A DNA stretch of 64,000 bases from Pseudomonadota bacterium (GCA_036141575.1 JAYZXF010000017.1:1-64000); one strand, 5' to 3'. Positions 50,631 through 58,503 are shown, counted from the stretch's first letter. Notes: generated by a model from the sequence alone, not told the origin. Program-made: numbers and translations.

Positions 50631-50656
50631 GAAAGCTCCCTTGTGGAGCTTTCTTT
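50631..50656 (+). terminator. Terminator of the 50105 gene
   Basis: GAAAGCTCC / GGAGCTTTC stem with T-run. Confidence 0.8.
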
Positions 50657-50659
50657 ATG

Positions 50660-50686
50660 TTGACAGGGATGTTTACTTTGTATACA
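50660..50686 (+). promoter_or_regulatory. Sigma70-like promoter of the 50739 gene
   Basis: TTGACA, 15-bp spacer, TATACA. Confidence 0.7.
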
Positions 50687-50738
50687 TTTATGTTGATTAT
50701 TCAATCTTTTATCACGTTCTCTAACCCATGAGGTCATC

Positions 50739-51245
50739 ATGAAGGTCAAGACACTGAGTGGGAGCAGCTTTTTGGAGCGGCTCGTAGGTGGCTTTTTTAG
50801 CCACCTGAATCTAATTTCTAACTACTGGGTGCTTATGGTGCCAGCTTTTCTGGCAACTGTGGCTGTTGTTGCCGTTTTGGGCCGCCCAATGATTGTGTTT
50901 GCATATGCAACTCTATCCATGGGGGTTTGGGCCGGTCGTCGTGTGACGGGCTATGAAAAAACCAAAAAGAACCACAACAAGAGGCAGCCTGAGTATAAGC
51001 ACTATGAATCTTTATCGTCTTATTACTTGGCGGCTTGCATCTTCTTCTTCCTGTTTTCTGTTCTGGCAACTATTCTGGCCCTGCACCCCGAAGCCATGGT
51101 GTTTGCGCCCGTAGTTTTTGTTTTTACGCTGGCATATACATGGATTGTTCTTCCGCCTGAAACGCCGCGTGATTCGCTGATGACCGCTTTACGCAAGTGG
51201 ATCAATAATCAAGATGAAGCTTGGAACAAGCCGACAGAGGATTGA
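50739..51245 (+). CDS. Four-helix membrane protein, 168 aa (class I, paralogue of 50105)
   Basis: ATG at 50739 follows ATGAGG. Helices at about 28-50, 50-66, 92-113 and 115-133 around a basic loop (KTKKNHNKRQPEYKHYESL). Same topology, length and C-terminal pattern as the 50105 protein. Own promoter and terminator although adjacent, typical of class I. Function unknown. Confidence 0.73.
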   Translation: MKVKTLSGSSFLERLVGGFFSHLNLISNYWVLMVPAFLATVAVVAVLGRPMIVFAYATLSMGVWAGRRVTGYEKTKKNHNKRQPEYKHYESLSSYYLAACIFFFLFSVLATILALHPEAMVFAPVVFVFTLAYTWIVLPPETPRDSLMTALRKWINNQDEAWNKPTED

Positions 51246-51267
51246 TTCTCTGTATTGAAACCGAATA

Positions 51268-51295
51268 AAAGGCCTCCCAAACGGGAGGCCTTTTT
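51268..51295. terminator. Bidirectional terminator
   Basis: AAAGGCCTCCC / GGGAGGCCTTT stem between convergent genes. Confidence 0.9.
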
Positions 51296-51311
51296 GTGTG
51301 CTGTAAACCTA

Positions 51312-51683
51312 CTAAGGTTTTGGGTACATGCTTTTTACGGCTTGTACAGTTTCAAGCATGCCAGATGTATATGCATCTAGTGTTGTGCCACTTGCTTCAA
51401 GAGCAGCAAAACCTTTCCAGATGGCATCCAGTTGTTCACCCATATCTGGGTAAGCTTTTTTACGCTCTGTTTTATAAACAGTGGCATTATGTTCTGCTTC
51501 TGCTTGCATGACATATGGGGCCAACTCTTCAAGTGTTGGCTCTGCAAGGCCTGCAACGTTCCAGCCATCAATAATAGTACTCTGACCATCATGAATAATT
51601 ACAAAATCAGTCATGTTATTAATTGTTTTTCCGTTTTCTTTTCCGTAAATATCAATGGCTTTTGAGATGAAATTGAGGTTCAT
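51312..51683 (-). CDS. Tail-fibre-associated protein (XkdW/tail assembly type), 123 aa
   Basis: ATG at 51683 (MNLNFISKAIDIYG) follows AAAGGA; the longer frame lacks a start signal. Contains NVAGLAEPTLEELAPYVMQAEAEHNATVY and YPDMGEQLDAIWKGF, the kind of pattern found in small proteins encoded next to tail fibres (assembly chaperone-like). Lies 22 nt after the fibre gene. Function by context. Confidence 0.6.
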   Translation of the reverse strand: MNLNFISKAIDIYGKENGKTINNMTDFVIIHDGQSTIIDGWNVAGLAEPTLEELAPYVMQAEAEHNATVYKTERKKAYPDMGEQLDAIWKGFAALEASGTTLDAYTSGMLETVQAVKSMYPKP

Positions 51684-51705
51684 AATTAAATTCCTTTTTA
51701 GACGC

Positions 51706-52482
51706 TTAGTTTGAAAGCTTAATGGCTGTAAATGTCGTGTCACCTGTGTATTGAGACAGGTTTTGATTGCTGCCATGGCTATGCCAAACGTAACCTTCTA
51801 GGTAATCTGTTGTGCCGTTCATCTGTACAATGTAGCTGGCAGAAAATGAGGACTTAATTGTGCCCGCATATTGAGAAAGACCCCAAAGTGATGGCGTATG
51901 AGCTGAACCATTTTTATAGAGTGAAGCGTATGTATAAGCACCATCCGTACCGTTGTTAAACTTCCAGTCCATACGCACAAGGTATGAACCTGATTCTGTG
52001 GGCTGGAAACGGTGGTTGGTTGTGGTATCAAACCAGCTTTCATTATCGGTAAAGTCACCTATTGCGCTATTAAACTGCACTTTTGTAAGTGTGTTTGTAT
52101 TAATGCTTTGGCTACCGCTGCGGCCTACAAACGTATGCTTGAGTCCTGCACCACCAAGGGCAGCAATCGCTTCAGCTGTACGTTCTGGTGTCATAAGCTT
52201 ATCAGTCGCTGTACCAGCCTCAGCTTCAGCTGTGCTTGCGACCGCACTGTTTGTAAGGGCTGCAAAGTCTACGGTAGATGGGGCAGGAATGTTGTCCCAA
52301 GCGCTACCATTGTACATTTTAAGCAGGCTGTTTGCTGTGTCGTACCACAGCATGCCCGCAACAGGGCTACTTGGCGCCGTCGTGCCGCTGTTCATACTTT
52401 TAAGAGCTGAGAGCGCACTGTTTAGGTCGCTTCTAAAGCTTGGAAATGCCTGATTGGCAATGCTCAAACCATGTTGACTCAT
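51706..52482 (-). CDS. Phage tail-fibre-like protein with C1q/TNF-like C-terminal domain, 258 aa
   Basis: The N-terminal part (FPSFRSDLNSALSALKSMNSGTTAPSSPVAGMLWYDTANSLLKMYNGSAWD) is the repeat typical of phage tail fibres that carry a GMLWYDT motif. A helical linker ends in MTPERTAEAIAAL, and the last ~140 residues form a beta-sandwich resembling C1q-like heads (FNSAIGDFTDNESWFDTTTNHRFQPTESGSYLVRM). It would bind a cell-surface receptor. Dispersed from the other GTA genes. Confidence 0.8.
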   Translation of the reverse strand: MSQHGLSIANQAFPSFRSDLNSALSALKSMNSGTTAPSSPVAGMLWYDTANSLLKMYNGSAWDNIPAPSTVDFAALTNSAVASTAEAEAGTATDKLMTPERTAEAIAALGGAGLKHTFVGRSGSQSINTNTLTKVQFNSAIGDFTDNESWFDTTTNHRFQPTESGSYLVRMDWKFNNGTDGAYTYASLYKNGSAHTPSLWGLSQYAGTIKSSFSASYIVQMNGTTDYLEGYVWHSHGSNQNLSQYTGDTTFTAIKLSN

Positions 52483-52569
52483 GTGTTTATATCCTTCCTA
52501 TTTATGCATAAATATTTGGAAGTATTGGAGCATGGGTATACTGAGGTGAGAAGGTGGTGAAGTATTGGT

Positions 52570-53025
52570 GCTAGCCACTGGCTGCTTTATTTATATTCTT
52601 CACTCTCAGCCTTCCATTTAGAAAATGTAAAATTTTCAAAATGAAACTCTCCGTGAAGTATGGTCTTAGTTTAAAGCTTATTTTTGCAAAAATAGCGCTC
52701 CGCTCTATTTTTAGTTGCTTTAAACCGATCAAAACCTCTTAAGGTTTTGGCTACACTTCGTTTCGCACCTTATAAGGCAAACACCTCTACCGTCTCCCCA
52801 TGCATCGCGGTGCGACAGCGTAGCCGTAGCGTTCAGGCGCTACGGCGGAAATGCCCAGTTATGCAAGCGCTTGGAAAGCGTGCAGCATGCAAAAGAATGG
52901 GCATTTTCAAGACCATACTTCACGGGGTACGCTATTTAACAAATTTTATATTTGAAAAATAGTGGGCTGAGAGTGAAGAAAAAATACCGCCCCACCAAGA
53001 TATAAATAAAGCAGTATCAGACAAA
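52570..53025 (+). repeat. Structured intergenic repeat, copy 7 (complete, with inverted terminal modules)
   Basis: Outer inverted arms GCTGCTTTATTTATAT (52583-52598) and ATATAAATAAAGCAG; next, an opening module beginning TTCTTCACTCTCAGCC (52597-52612) whose inverse ends the element at about 52965-52980. Inside: stem 1 GTTTAAAGC (52669-52677) with GCTTTAAAC (52717-52725) capped by AAAAATAG/CTATTTTT; stem 2 CAAAACCT/AGGTTTTG; GCCGTAGCG/CGCTACGGC hairpin; terminal stem AAATGCCC (52849-52856) with GGGCATTT (52899-52906). No ORF of note lies within. Confidence 0.8.
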
Positions 53026-53026
53026 T

Positions 53027-53056
53027 AAAAACTCCCTCGGGGTGAGAGGGAGTTTT
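53027..53056 (-). terminator. Terminator of the 53417 gene
   Basis: AAAAACTCCCTC / GAGGGAGTTTTT stem. About 95 nt separate it from the stop. Confidence 0.75.
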
Positions 53057-53153
53057 TGGATTTTGCGAAAGGACTTAAGACGTTGGGTAGGGGGATAAGG
53101 AGGGGAATAAGAACGTCCTAAATCCATGCGCAAAACTGTTTGAAAGGCTTGGC

Positions 53154-53417
53154 TTAGTGGCTCACCATCTTTGGTGAAACGTGGCGCAGGATGCGGTCTT
53201 GGCGACCAGACATGCGGATTGTGCCTTTGCCTTCGTTATGCTCAATATCAACATCTGATGCTTTAAGCATAAGTGTTAGGTAACCTTTTGATACTGTTGT
53301 GTCTTTCATTTCAACAGTTGCCTTAGTATCATCTTCAAGGTCTTGTTTAACATTTAGTACGCCAGGTACGTCTTCTAGCATTTCGCTCAATGTCATCACT
53401 TCAAAGTTTGCTGTCAT
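53154..53417 (-). CDS. Small soluble protein, 87 aa (class II)
   Basis: ATG at 53417 has GGAGGAA 8 nt upstream. Acidic N-terminal half, basic C-terminal end (RQDRILRHVSPKMVSH), mixed alpha/beta. The leader carries the palindrome CCCTAAAATTAGGG (about 53466-53485). Function unknown. Confidence 0.65.
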   Translation of the reverse strand: MTANFEVMTLSEMLEDVPGVLNVKQDLEDDTKATVEMKDTTVSKGYLTLMLKASDVDIEHNEGKGTIRMSGRQDRILRHVSPKMVSH

Positions 53418-53504
53418 AATATGTTCCTCCATTACAGGCTTTGGTTTGTGTGTACTTAGTCTGTTTTCCCTAATTTTAGGGAGCAGTTGAGCGTTCTCTT
53501 GCTA

Positions 53505-53630
53505 TGAAGAGTCAGCTCAGGAGACTGCGCGCCGATCCGTGTGTGGCGTGCTTCTCCAAAAAGGTTAGGTAGGTTTGTGCTAACTGCACTAAGGTTTTTT
53601 TATACTGGGGCGACCGTACCAGTGCAGCTT
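53505..53630 (+). other. Cluster of three hairpins upstream of the chemotaxis receptor gene
   Basis: In the 404-bp gap: GGAGA and TGCGCGCC pair with GGCGTGC and CTCC (about 53519-53557); GTTAG pairs with CTAAC (about 53563-53586); ACTGG pairs with CCAGT (about 53603-53623). No ORF. May be a leader RNA of the receptor gene or a small RNA; no known riboswitch motif recognised. Sequence 53640-53820 is AT-rich without clear features. Confidence 0.4.
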
Positions 53631-53820
53631 GGAAGTTTGATGTCTGTTTCCTCGCTGGTAATTAGGATATGATAAGTCTTGCATACAATTTCAAGGGTGA
53701 TCAAACAAAAAAGTTAAAATTAATAAAAAAATTCTTCTGAAGACCCAAAGAAACAAAGGTTTTCACTATGGTGTTTTTAGTTTATGATGGTGAACAAATA
53801 ATAATAAAAAGTAAGAATTT

Positions 53821-55752
53821 ATGCGCCGTTTGACGCCTTTTTCTTTGCCCTTTTTCAAAGATGGGCTTTCGTTTCGTGACCGTTTTGAAGGGTTTGTAGA
53901 TAGCCTGCTGTTTCGTATTTACCTGTTTGGCCTGGTGCCTGTTATTGCCATTTGTGCGCTAGGTATTAATATTTTATACCCTAAAGGGTATGACTACGTT
54001 CAGATCACTGAAGAACAAAGCCTGCTGGATACACACCGCACGCTCTTTAGCTTGCACACAAGCCTTGTTGAAGAACAACGTGAAAGCGTGATTTATACGC
54101 TGAGTGCTTTTAGAGAGAACAGAAACAAGCTGGCAGACATTCATGCAGATGTCTCTGCTGCTTTCTCACGTTTAGAGGCGGCACAGGATAAGCTTTCTAA
54201 AGAAAATTCATGGATTAAAGACGAGGGGATTGAATCTGCTCTGATTGAAAAAATTCTTCAAACCTCAGAGCTCTTAGAGCGCCTGCGTTTTGGCATTAAA
54301 TCTGAAGAATTAACGGATGCAACGCTCGTTTATGAGAGTTATACAGAGATTTTGGCTGATTTACGCATTGCTTTTGAAGAGGCGATTGCTCTGTCACCGA
54401 GTATGGCTGAGCGTAGTTTAGCGCTCCTCACAGCTATGGATGCGACGTACGCATTGTCTAGCATTGAGCTTCAAGCACAATTAAAACTGCTTCCAGAAGG
54501 CACACAAGAGGTGAAAACCTATCCTCATGCCGCAGGAAAAGCAGAAGTATATCTCGCTCTGATTCGTCAATCTCTACCAGATGTTGAGCGATTCTCATTC
54601 TCTATGGGTGAGCAGGATGTGATGGCTTACCTTGCTGGTACAGATGAAGGCACCTATGAACGTAGCATAAAGGCTCTAGACGACCTCTCTAGCCACATTT
54701 GGGCGCAAGTGAACACGGAGATGCTCGCAGAGCAAAATATGATTTTGAGAAGCTTTACAGCTTGGACCTTTGGTGTGGTTTCCCTTCTTCTGTTGATGAC
54801 GTGGTTTGGTTGGATGATTGCTGGACGTATTCGCAAAGGCGTAAATGAAGTCACAGCCGCTCTTGAAGCACTTAAAAGCTGTGAACTGTCTCGCCGTTGT
54901 GATCTGTACGGTCATGATGAGTTTTCTAAGTTGGGTGATACGTACAATAACGTTACAGAACACCTGGAAGGGGTGATTCAAGCGGTACGCGGTACCTCTA
55001 AAGACCTTATGGAAGAAACGCAGAAGGTGGCTCTTAACTCGAGCCGCATGAGTGTATCTTGCCACGATCAAGTTAAGAGTATTGGCCATATTCAAACAGC
55101 AATGGATGCGTCTAGCTCTGCGGTAACAAACGCAAACGAGGCCGCGCGTGTTGCAACACATATGATCCAGAAGATGACAGGGAACTTAAGTGCCGTAAAC
55201 GCTTCTGTAAAAGACCTTGAAACCAATGCAGATGAAATTTCTTTCGTAACAGACTCTATTGATGAGATTGCTGGCAAAATTAACTTGCTATCCCTAAACG
55301 CTGCCATTGAGGCTGCGCGTGCAGGTGAAGCTGGGCAAGGGTTTGCTGTTGTTGCAGATGAAATTCGCAAGCTTGCACAAAGTGCAGCAAAGTCTAACGC
55401 ACAAATTAAATCTGCTATGGAAAAAATGGCAGAGAATGTTCGTGATAGTGTTGGTGAAATTCATGGTGTAAGTACCATTCTTGGTGATGTAGAAGGTAAG
55501 GTGCAGCACCTGAACCAAACCATGGACAGCCAAATGACAGCTTACGGCAATATGGTGGATGCCATTGAAGACTTCAACACGCGTATGGATACTCTAAAAG
55601 CAGATGTAGACGCAACAAACAGTGTGGCAGGTACGCTTTCACAATACGCATATAACATGGATTACCAGGTTCAGGTGTTTAGCCTAACTGGTGATACACC
55701 TCTTGAAGAAGAGGTAAACATTACAGACGATGATGACATTGATCTGTTTTAA
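53821..55752 (+). CDS. Methyl-accepting chemotaxis protein, 643 aa
   Basis: Membrane helices at about 30-52 and 308-330 enclose a helical periplasmic sensor domain of about 255 residues. A HAMP-like segment follows (GRIRKGVNEVTAALEALKSCELSRRCDL), then the signalling domain with the hairpin IAGKINLLSLNAAIEAARAGEAGQGFAVVADEIRKLAQSAAKS (about 475-525). Couples ligand binding to CheA/CheW. The acidic C-terminus has no CheR/CheB tethering pentapeptide. Ligand unknown; no che genes in the window. No clear ribosome site at the chosen ATG. Confidence 0.9.
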   Translation: MRRLTPFSLPFFKDGLSFRDRFEGFVDSLLFRIYLFGLVPVIAICALGINILYPKGYDYVQITEEQSLLDTHRTLFSLHTSLVEEQRESVIYTLSAFRENRNKLADIHADVSAAFSRLEAAQDKLSKENSWIKDEGIESALIEKILQTSELLERLRFGIKSEELTDATLVYESYTEILADLRIAFEEAIALSPSMAERSLALLTAMDATYALSSIELQAQLKLLPEGTQEVKTYPHAAGKAEVYLALIRQSLPDVERFSFSMGEQDVMAYLAGTDEGTYERSIKALDDLSSHIWAQVNTEMLAEQNMILRSFTAWTFGVVSLLLLMTWFGWMIAGRIRKGVNEVTAALEALKSCELSRRCDLYGHDEFSKLGDTYNNVTEHLEGVIQAVRGTSKDLMEETQKVALNSSRMSVSCHDQVKSIGHIQTAMDASSSAVTNANEAARVATHMIQKMTGNLSAVNASVKDLETNADEISFVTDSIDEIAGKINLLSLNAAIEAARAGEAGQGFAVVADEIRKLAQSAAKSNAQIKSAMEKMAENVRDSVGEIHGVSTILGDVEGKVQHLNQTMDSQMTAYGNMVDAIEDFNTRMDTLKADVDATNSVAGTLSQYAYNMDYQVQVFSLTGDTPLEEEVNITDDDDIDLF

Positions 55753-55773
55753 TGTTGCTTAGAGGTAGGCAAA

Positions 55774-55804
55774 AAAAAGCCCCGCTGTCATAGCGGGGCT
55801 TTTC
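55774..55804. terminator. Bidirectional terminator
   Basis: AAGCCCCGCT / AGCGGGGCTT stem between convergent genes. Confidence 0.9.
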
Positions 55805-55818
55805 GTATCGATTAGGCT

Positions 55819-56280
55819 TTATTGGGGCGCATTGTCATCAGCAAACTTCTGCAAGTCTTCTTTCTTCTGTTTGGCTTTAAAAGAAAAAACACTCAGTGCT
55901 TTAGACAGGAGCAGGATGTAAGCTTCTCCCAAAAAGGGCACGGTCGCAAAGAGTAGGTACATCACTAGTAAAATTTTGCCGATATAGTTCAGGCCAAAAA
56001 TCATGAGGACCAGACTGATGACAAACCCGTAGAAGCAGGTCATGAACAGCATGGCGTAGTAGTCCATCAGGTTACCCTTTTTAGGGTGAGGGTTGGACTC
56101 GTAGTCCTCGCCATGTGAGAGAGCAAGGCCGTGAACACACAGGCCAAAAATCATGGCGCCAGTTGCAGGGGTGAAGTCAATGAAGGAGACCATAACATAA
56201 ACCAGCATGAATAGATGGCCTACGACATAACCTGAAAAGTTCAGCACATAATTCAGTGCATTTGCAAAATAGGATTTCAT
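55819..56280 (-). CDS. Four-helix membrane protein, 153 aa (class I)
   Basis: Start at 56280 follows ACGGAGC. Helices at about 17-35, 38-55, 75-97 and 100-128; loop HGEDYESNPHPKKGN between helices 2 and 3, then a basic cytoplasmic tail. TAA overlaps ATCGAT. Resembles the 50105/59804/56410 proteins in topology. Function unknown. Confidence 0.73.
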   Translation of the reverse strand: MKSYFANALNYVLNFSGYVVGHLFMLVYVMVSFIDFTPATGAMIFGLCVHGLALSHGEDYESNPHPKKGNLMDYYAMLFMTCFYGFVISLVLMIFGLNYIGKILLVMYLLFATVPFLGEAYILLLSKALSVFSFKAKQKKEDLQKFADDNAPQ

Positions 56281-56370
56281 GAAGAAGCTCCGTGTAAGTA
56301 GCGGGAAGGAAGATGTAAGTATTAAGGTGGATATAGGGAGGTTCTATTTTAAATCAACCCTAGCATGAAG

Positions 56371-56402
56371 AAAAAGCCCCCCAAAACATGGGGGAGCTTT
56401 TC
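56371..56402 (-). terminator. Terminator of the 56901 gene
   Basis: AAAAAGC and CCCC pair with GGGG and GCTTTT. Confidence 0.8.
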
Positions 56403-56409
56403 ATATCGA

Positions 56410-56901
56410 TTAGGCTTTGTTGTTCTCAGCCCATTTCCACATGGAAGCCCATTTACGGGCAACCGCAGCGCGGAAAGGCGCCAGTGCATCGGTCAGCCAT
56501 TCAAAAACAAACTCAGTTGCACGGCCAACAGGGCGGGGCAGAAGGCGTGCTGCCACGTAGTAGCCCAGAAGAATATGCTGAATCAGAGTAAACTGCGTAT
56601 TGGTCGCAGAGCCCATCATGAACAAGTTCATACTGATCAGGCCAAAGAACAGGCAGTATATGCCCATCAGGCCATTGCGTTCATAGGCTGCCATTTCAAA
56701 AGATTTGGTACCGTACTCGGTAAACTTCCAAACCCAAAAGTGGATAAAGCCGCCAATTGCCAAAATGAAAGGTGTGGCAACAGCAAGGCTGGGGGCCATG
56801 ATCACTGCAAAGGCTGAAAGCACCAGCCCAACAGCATGAATGAACAGAAGTTCTACGCGCTCACGCACCAGAACCATCGTATTTGCAATCAAGGTTTTCA
56901 T
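56410..56901 (-). CDS. Membrane protein, 163 aa (class I)
   Basis: Start at 56901 has GGAGATACC upstream on the minus strand. Helices at about 20-38, 40-60, 76-96 and 103-118, then a basic tail with Trp residues (WASMWKWAENN). TAA overlaps ATCGAT. Own terminator although the neighbour 55819 runs in the same direction. Function unknown. Confidence 0.72.
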   Translation of the reverse strand: MKTLIANTMVLVRERVELLFIHAVGLVLSAFAVIMAPSLAVATPFILAIGGFIHFWVWKFTEYGTKSFEMAAYERNGLMGIYCLFFGLISMNLFMMGSATNTQFTLIQHILLGYYVAARLLPRPVGRATEFVFEWLTDALAPFRAAVARKWASMWKWAENNKA

Positions 56902-57000
56902 GAGGAGGTATCTCCAGAAAAGGGAAGGAAAGGTTATGAATTACAACGAGGTATACAGGTGGTTAGGGGAGGCCGTCAAAATAAAAATCTCACCACAGGC

Positions 57001-57029
57001 TTGCAATGCCTATTTTTTATGCATACACT
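57001..57029 (+). promoter_or_regulatory. Promoter of the first MFS attenuator leader
   Basis: TTGCAA, 17-bp spacer, TACACT; the start site would fall at the leader ORF ATG (57036). The same TTGCAA-GCCTA block occurs at 63486 before the third MFS gene. Confidence 0.5.
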
Positions 57030-57033
57030 TTAA

Positions 57034-57190
57034 GTATGAGACAGTATGTACCAGCACAAAATCAAGCCACTCGTTCTATGGGTGATTTTGTTGTGTCTGA
57101 AGGTAAACTTGCCATTACTGGTGGTAACCCTCAGCGGTAGGTCGGTCTCATACAATAAACACCGACCAACAGTTCCAAGGTCGGTTTTTT
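57034..57190 (+). promoter_or_regulatory. Transcription attenuator upstream of MFS gene 1
   Basis: Four pairing segments: 0 GTATGAGAC (57034-57042), 1 GGTCGGTCTCATAC (57140-57153), 2 ACCGACC (57161-57167), 3 GGTCGGT (57179-57185) followed by TTTTT. Segments 2:3 form a terminator, 1:2 an antiterminator, and 0:1 would block the antiterminator. The leader ORF spans segment 0 to segment 1. Confidence 0.7.
57036..57140 (+). CDS. Leader peptide of MFS gene 1, 34 aa
   Basis: ATG at 57036 lies at the expected transcription start, so translation would be leaderless. The peptide MRQYVPAQNQATRSMGDF and following ends at TAG 57138-57140, directly next to attenuator segment 1. A 33-codon ORF with the same placement precedes the third MFS gene. 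Likely function: its translation controls the attenuator rather than producing a useful peptide. Confidence 0.55.
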   Translation: MRQYVPAQNQATRSMGDFVVSEGKLAITGGNPQR

Positions 57191-57246
57191 AAACTCTAAA
57201 ATTCTCTCTCTGTAACTGTGGTCCCTAACAATAAGGAGACAGACCT

Positions 57247-58458
57247 ATGCGGACTTTACGCACACAGCATCCGCTTGATAGAAACACATACTTACTAAAT
57301 CTACTTGCCTTTTTAAACAACGCAATGTTCGTCATTCCGATTATTGTGGTGTATTACAAGGCGCATAAAAGCGTCGGTTTTACAGGCTTCCTTATCGGGG
57401 AAGCGGCTTTCGCTCTGGTGGTTATTCTGATGGAAGTTCCGAGTGGTTACCTGAGTGATGTATGGCGCCGTAAGTCTGTGTTATGGCTTGGTATGGCTTG
57501 GCAGATTCTTGGTTTCGGTCTCCTTTGGTTAGGAGATGGACTCTTCATGATGGTGCTTGCACAATCTATCGTTGGAGTAGGGGTAAGCCTCTACAGTGGT
57601 ACCAACAGGGCACTGCTTTACGATAGCTTGCAAGAGCGTGGCAAGGCTGCTGCTTATACCAAGCATAGCGGTGGTTTACACACTTGGGGTATGATCGGTG
57701 GTGCTGTGAGTGCACTTGTGGGTGGTTTCTTTTATGAAGCTCAACCGCATTTGCCAGCGATGCTTACTGTTGTATCTGTTGCGCTTGCTGCTTTGGTTGC
57801 TCTGTTTTTGGTGGAGCCGAACCGTCACAAGCAAGAGGTACAGAAAAATCCACTTGCTGATATGGTAAGTGTGATGAAATATACCCTTCACGGCCATAAA
57901 GAGGTGGCATGCCTAATCCTCTTTATGACCAGCGTATTCGTGACAACCAACCTGATGTTCTGGCTGCACCAACGCTACTGGGTTGATGGTGGCATTCCTG
58001 AGAGCATGTTTGGTGTTTTGATGGCTGTTGGTATGGGTATTAACGCCATTGGAGCGGGCTTTGCGCACCGTATAGAAAGCAAATTACGCTTTGTGCATAT
58101 TGTGTGTGTACTGACGTTTGTGACATTTGTGGCTTACGGGCTTGCTGTGCTTATGCCGCATAGGTTGGGTATCTTTGCTTTATTGCTAGGTGGCCTTGCC
58201 TATGGTATGGGAACGCCGCTTATGGATGCCGCTGTCAATAAACGCATTGAAAGCCATCGCCGTGCAACGGTGTTAAGTGTTAAAAGCCTAGTACACCGTT
58301 TGATCTTTCTGCCATTGAGCCTCTTGATTGGCCCACTTGCAGACGATTATAGCGCAAAGGTTGCTATGGCGAGCTTGTTGGTGTTCATGATTGTAGGTGT
58401 GGCGCTCAGCTTCATCTGTATGGCAAGGCACCATATGTTTGCGCCAAAAGGCACATAA
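57247..58458 (+). CDS. MFS transporter, 403 aa (copy 1)
   Basis: ATG at 57247 follows AAGGAGAC. About 12 membrane helices; helix 2-3 loop carries GYLSDVWRRKSVLWLG, the MFS GxLaDrxGRK-type signature. Closest relatives in the window are the next gene and the partial gene at 63738 (shared FLNNAMFV-PI-V-Y, VGFTGFLI-E, EVPSGYLSD, NPLADMVSVMKYTLHGHKE). Probably a proton-coupled drug/metabolite exporter of the inner membrane. Expression appears controlled by the attenuator upstream. Unlike most transporters here it has an ATCGAA tag after the stop. Confidence 0.88.
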   Translation: MRTLRTQHPLDRNTYLLNLLAFLNNAMFVIPIIVVYYKAHKSVGFTGFLIGEAAFALVVILMEVPSGYLSDVWRRKSVLWLGMAWQILGFGLLWLGDGLFMMVLAQSIVGVGVSLYSGTNRALLYDSLQERGKAAAYTKHSGGLHTWGMIGGAVSALVGGFFYEAQPHLPAMLTVVSVALAALVALFLVEPNRHKQEVQKNPLADMVSVMKYTLHGHKEVACLILFMTSVFVTTNLMFWLHQRYWVDGGIPESMFGVLMAVGMGINAIGAGFAHRIESKLRFVHIVCVLTFVTFVAYGLAVLMPHRLGIFALLLGGLAYGMGTPLMDAAVNKRIESHRRATVLSVKSLVHRLIFLPLSLLIGPLADDYSAKVAMASLLVFMIVGVALSFICMARHHMFAPKGT

Positions 58459-58467
58459 TCGAACCAT

Positions 58468-58503
58468 AAAACCACCCTTTGCATGTGCAGGGGGTGGTTT
58501 TTT
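58468..58503 (+). terminator. Terminator between the two MFS genes
   Basis: AAACCACCC / GGGTGGTTT stem with a larger loop and T-run. Confidence 0.75.

Noticed and set aside
8300-53025. Repeats as integron attC sites or gene cassettes
   Set aside because: No RYYYAAC/GTTRRRY core sites at the ends, genes lie in both orientations with their own promoters, and no integrase is in the window.
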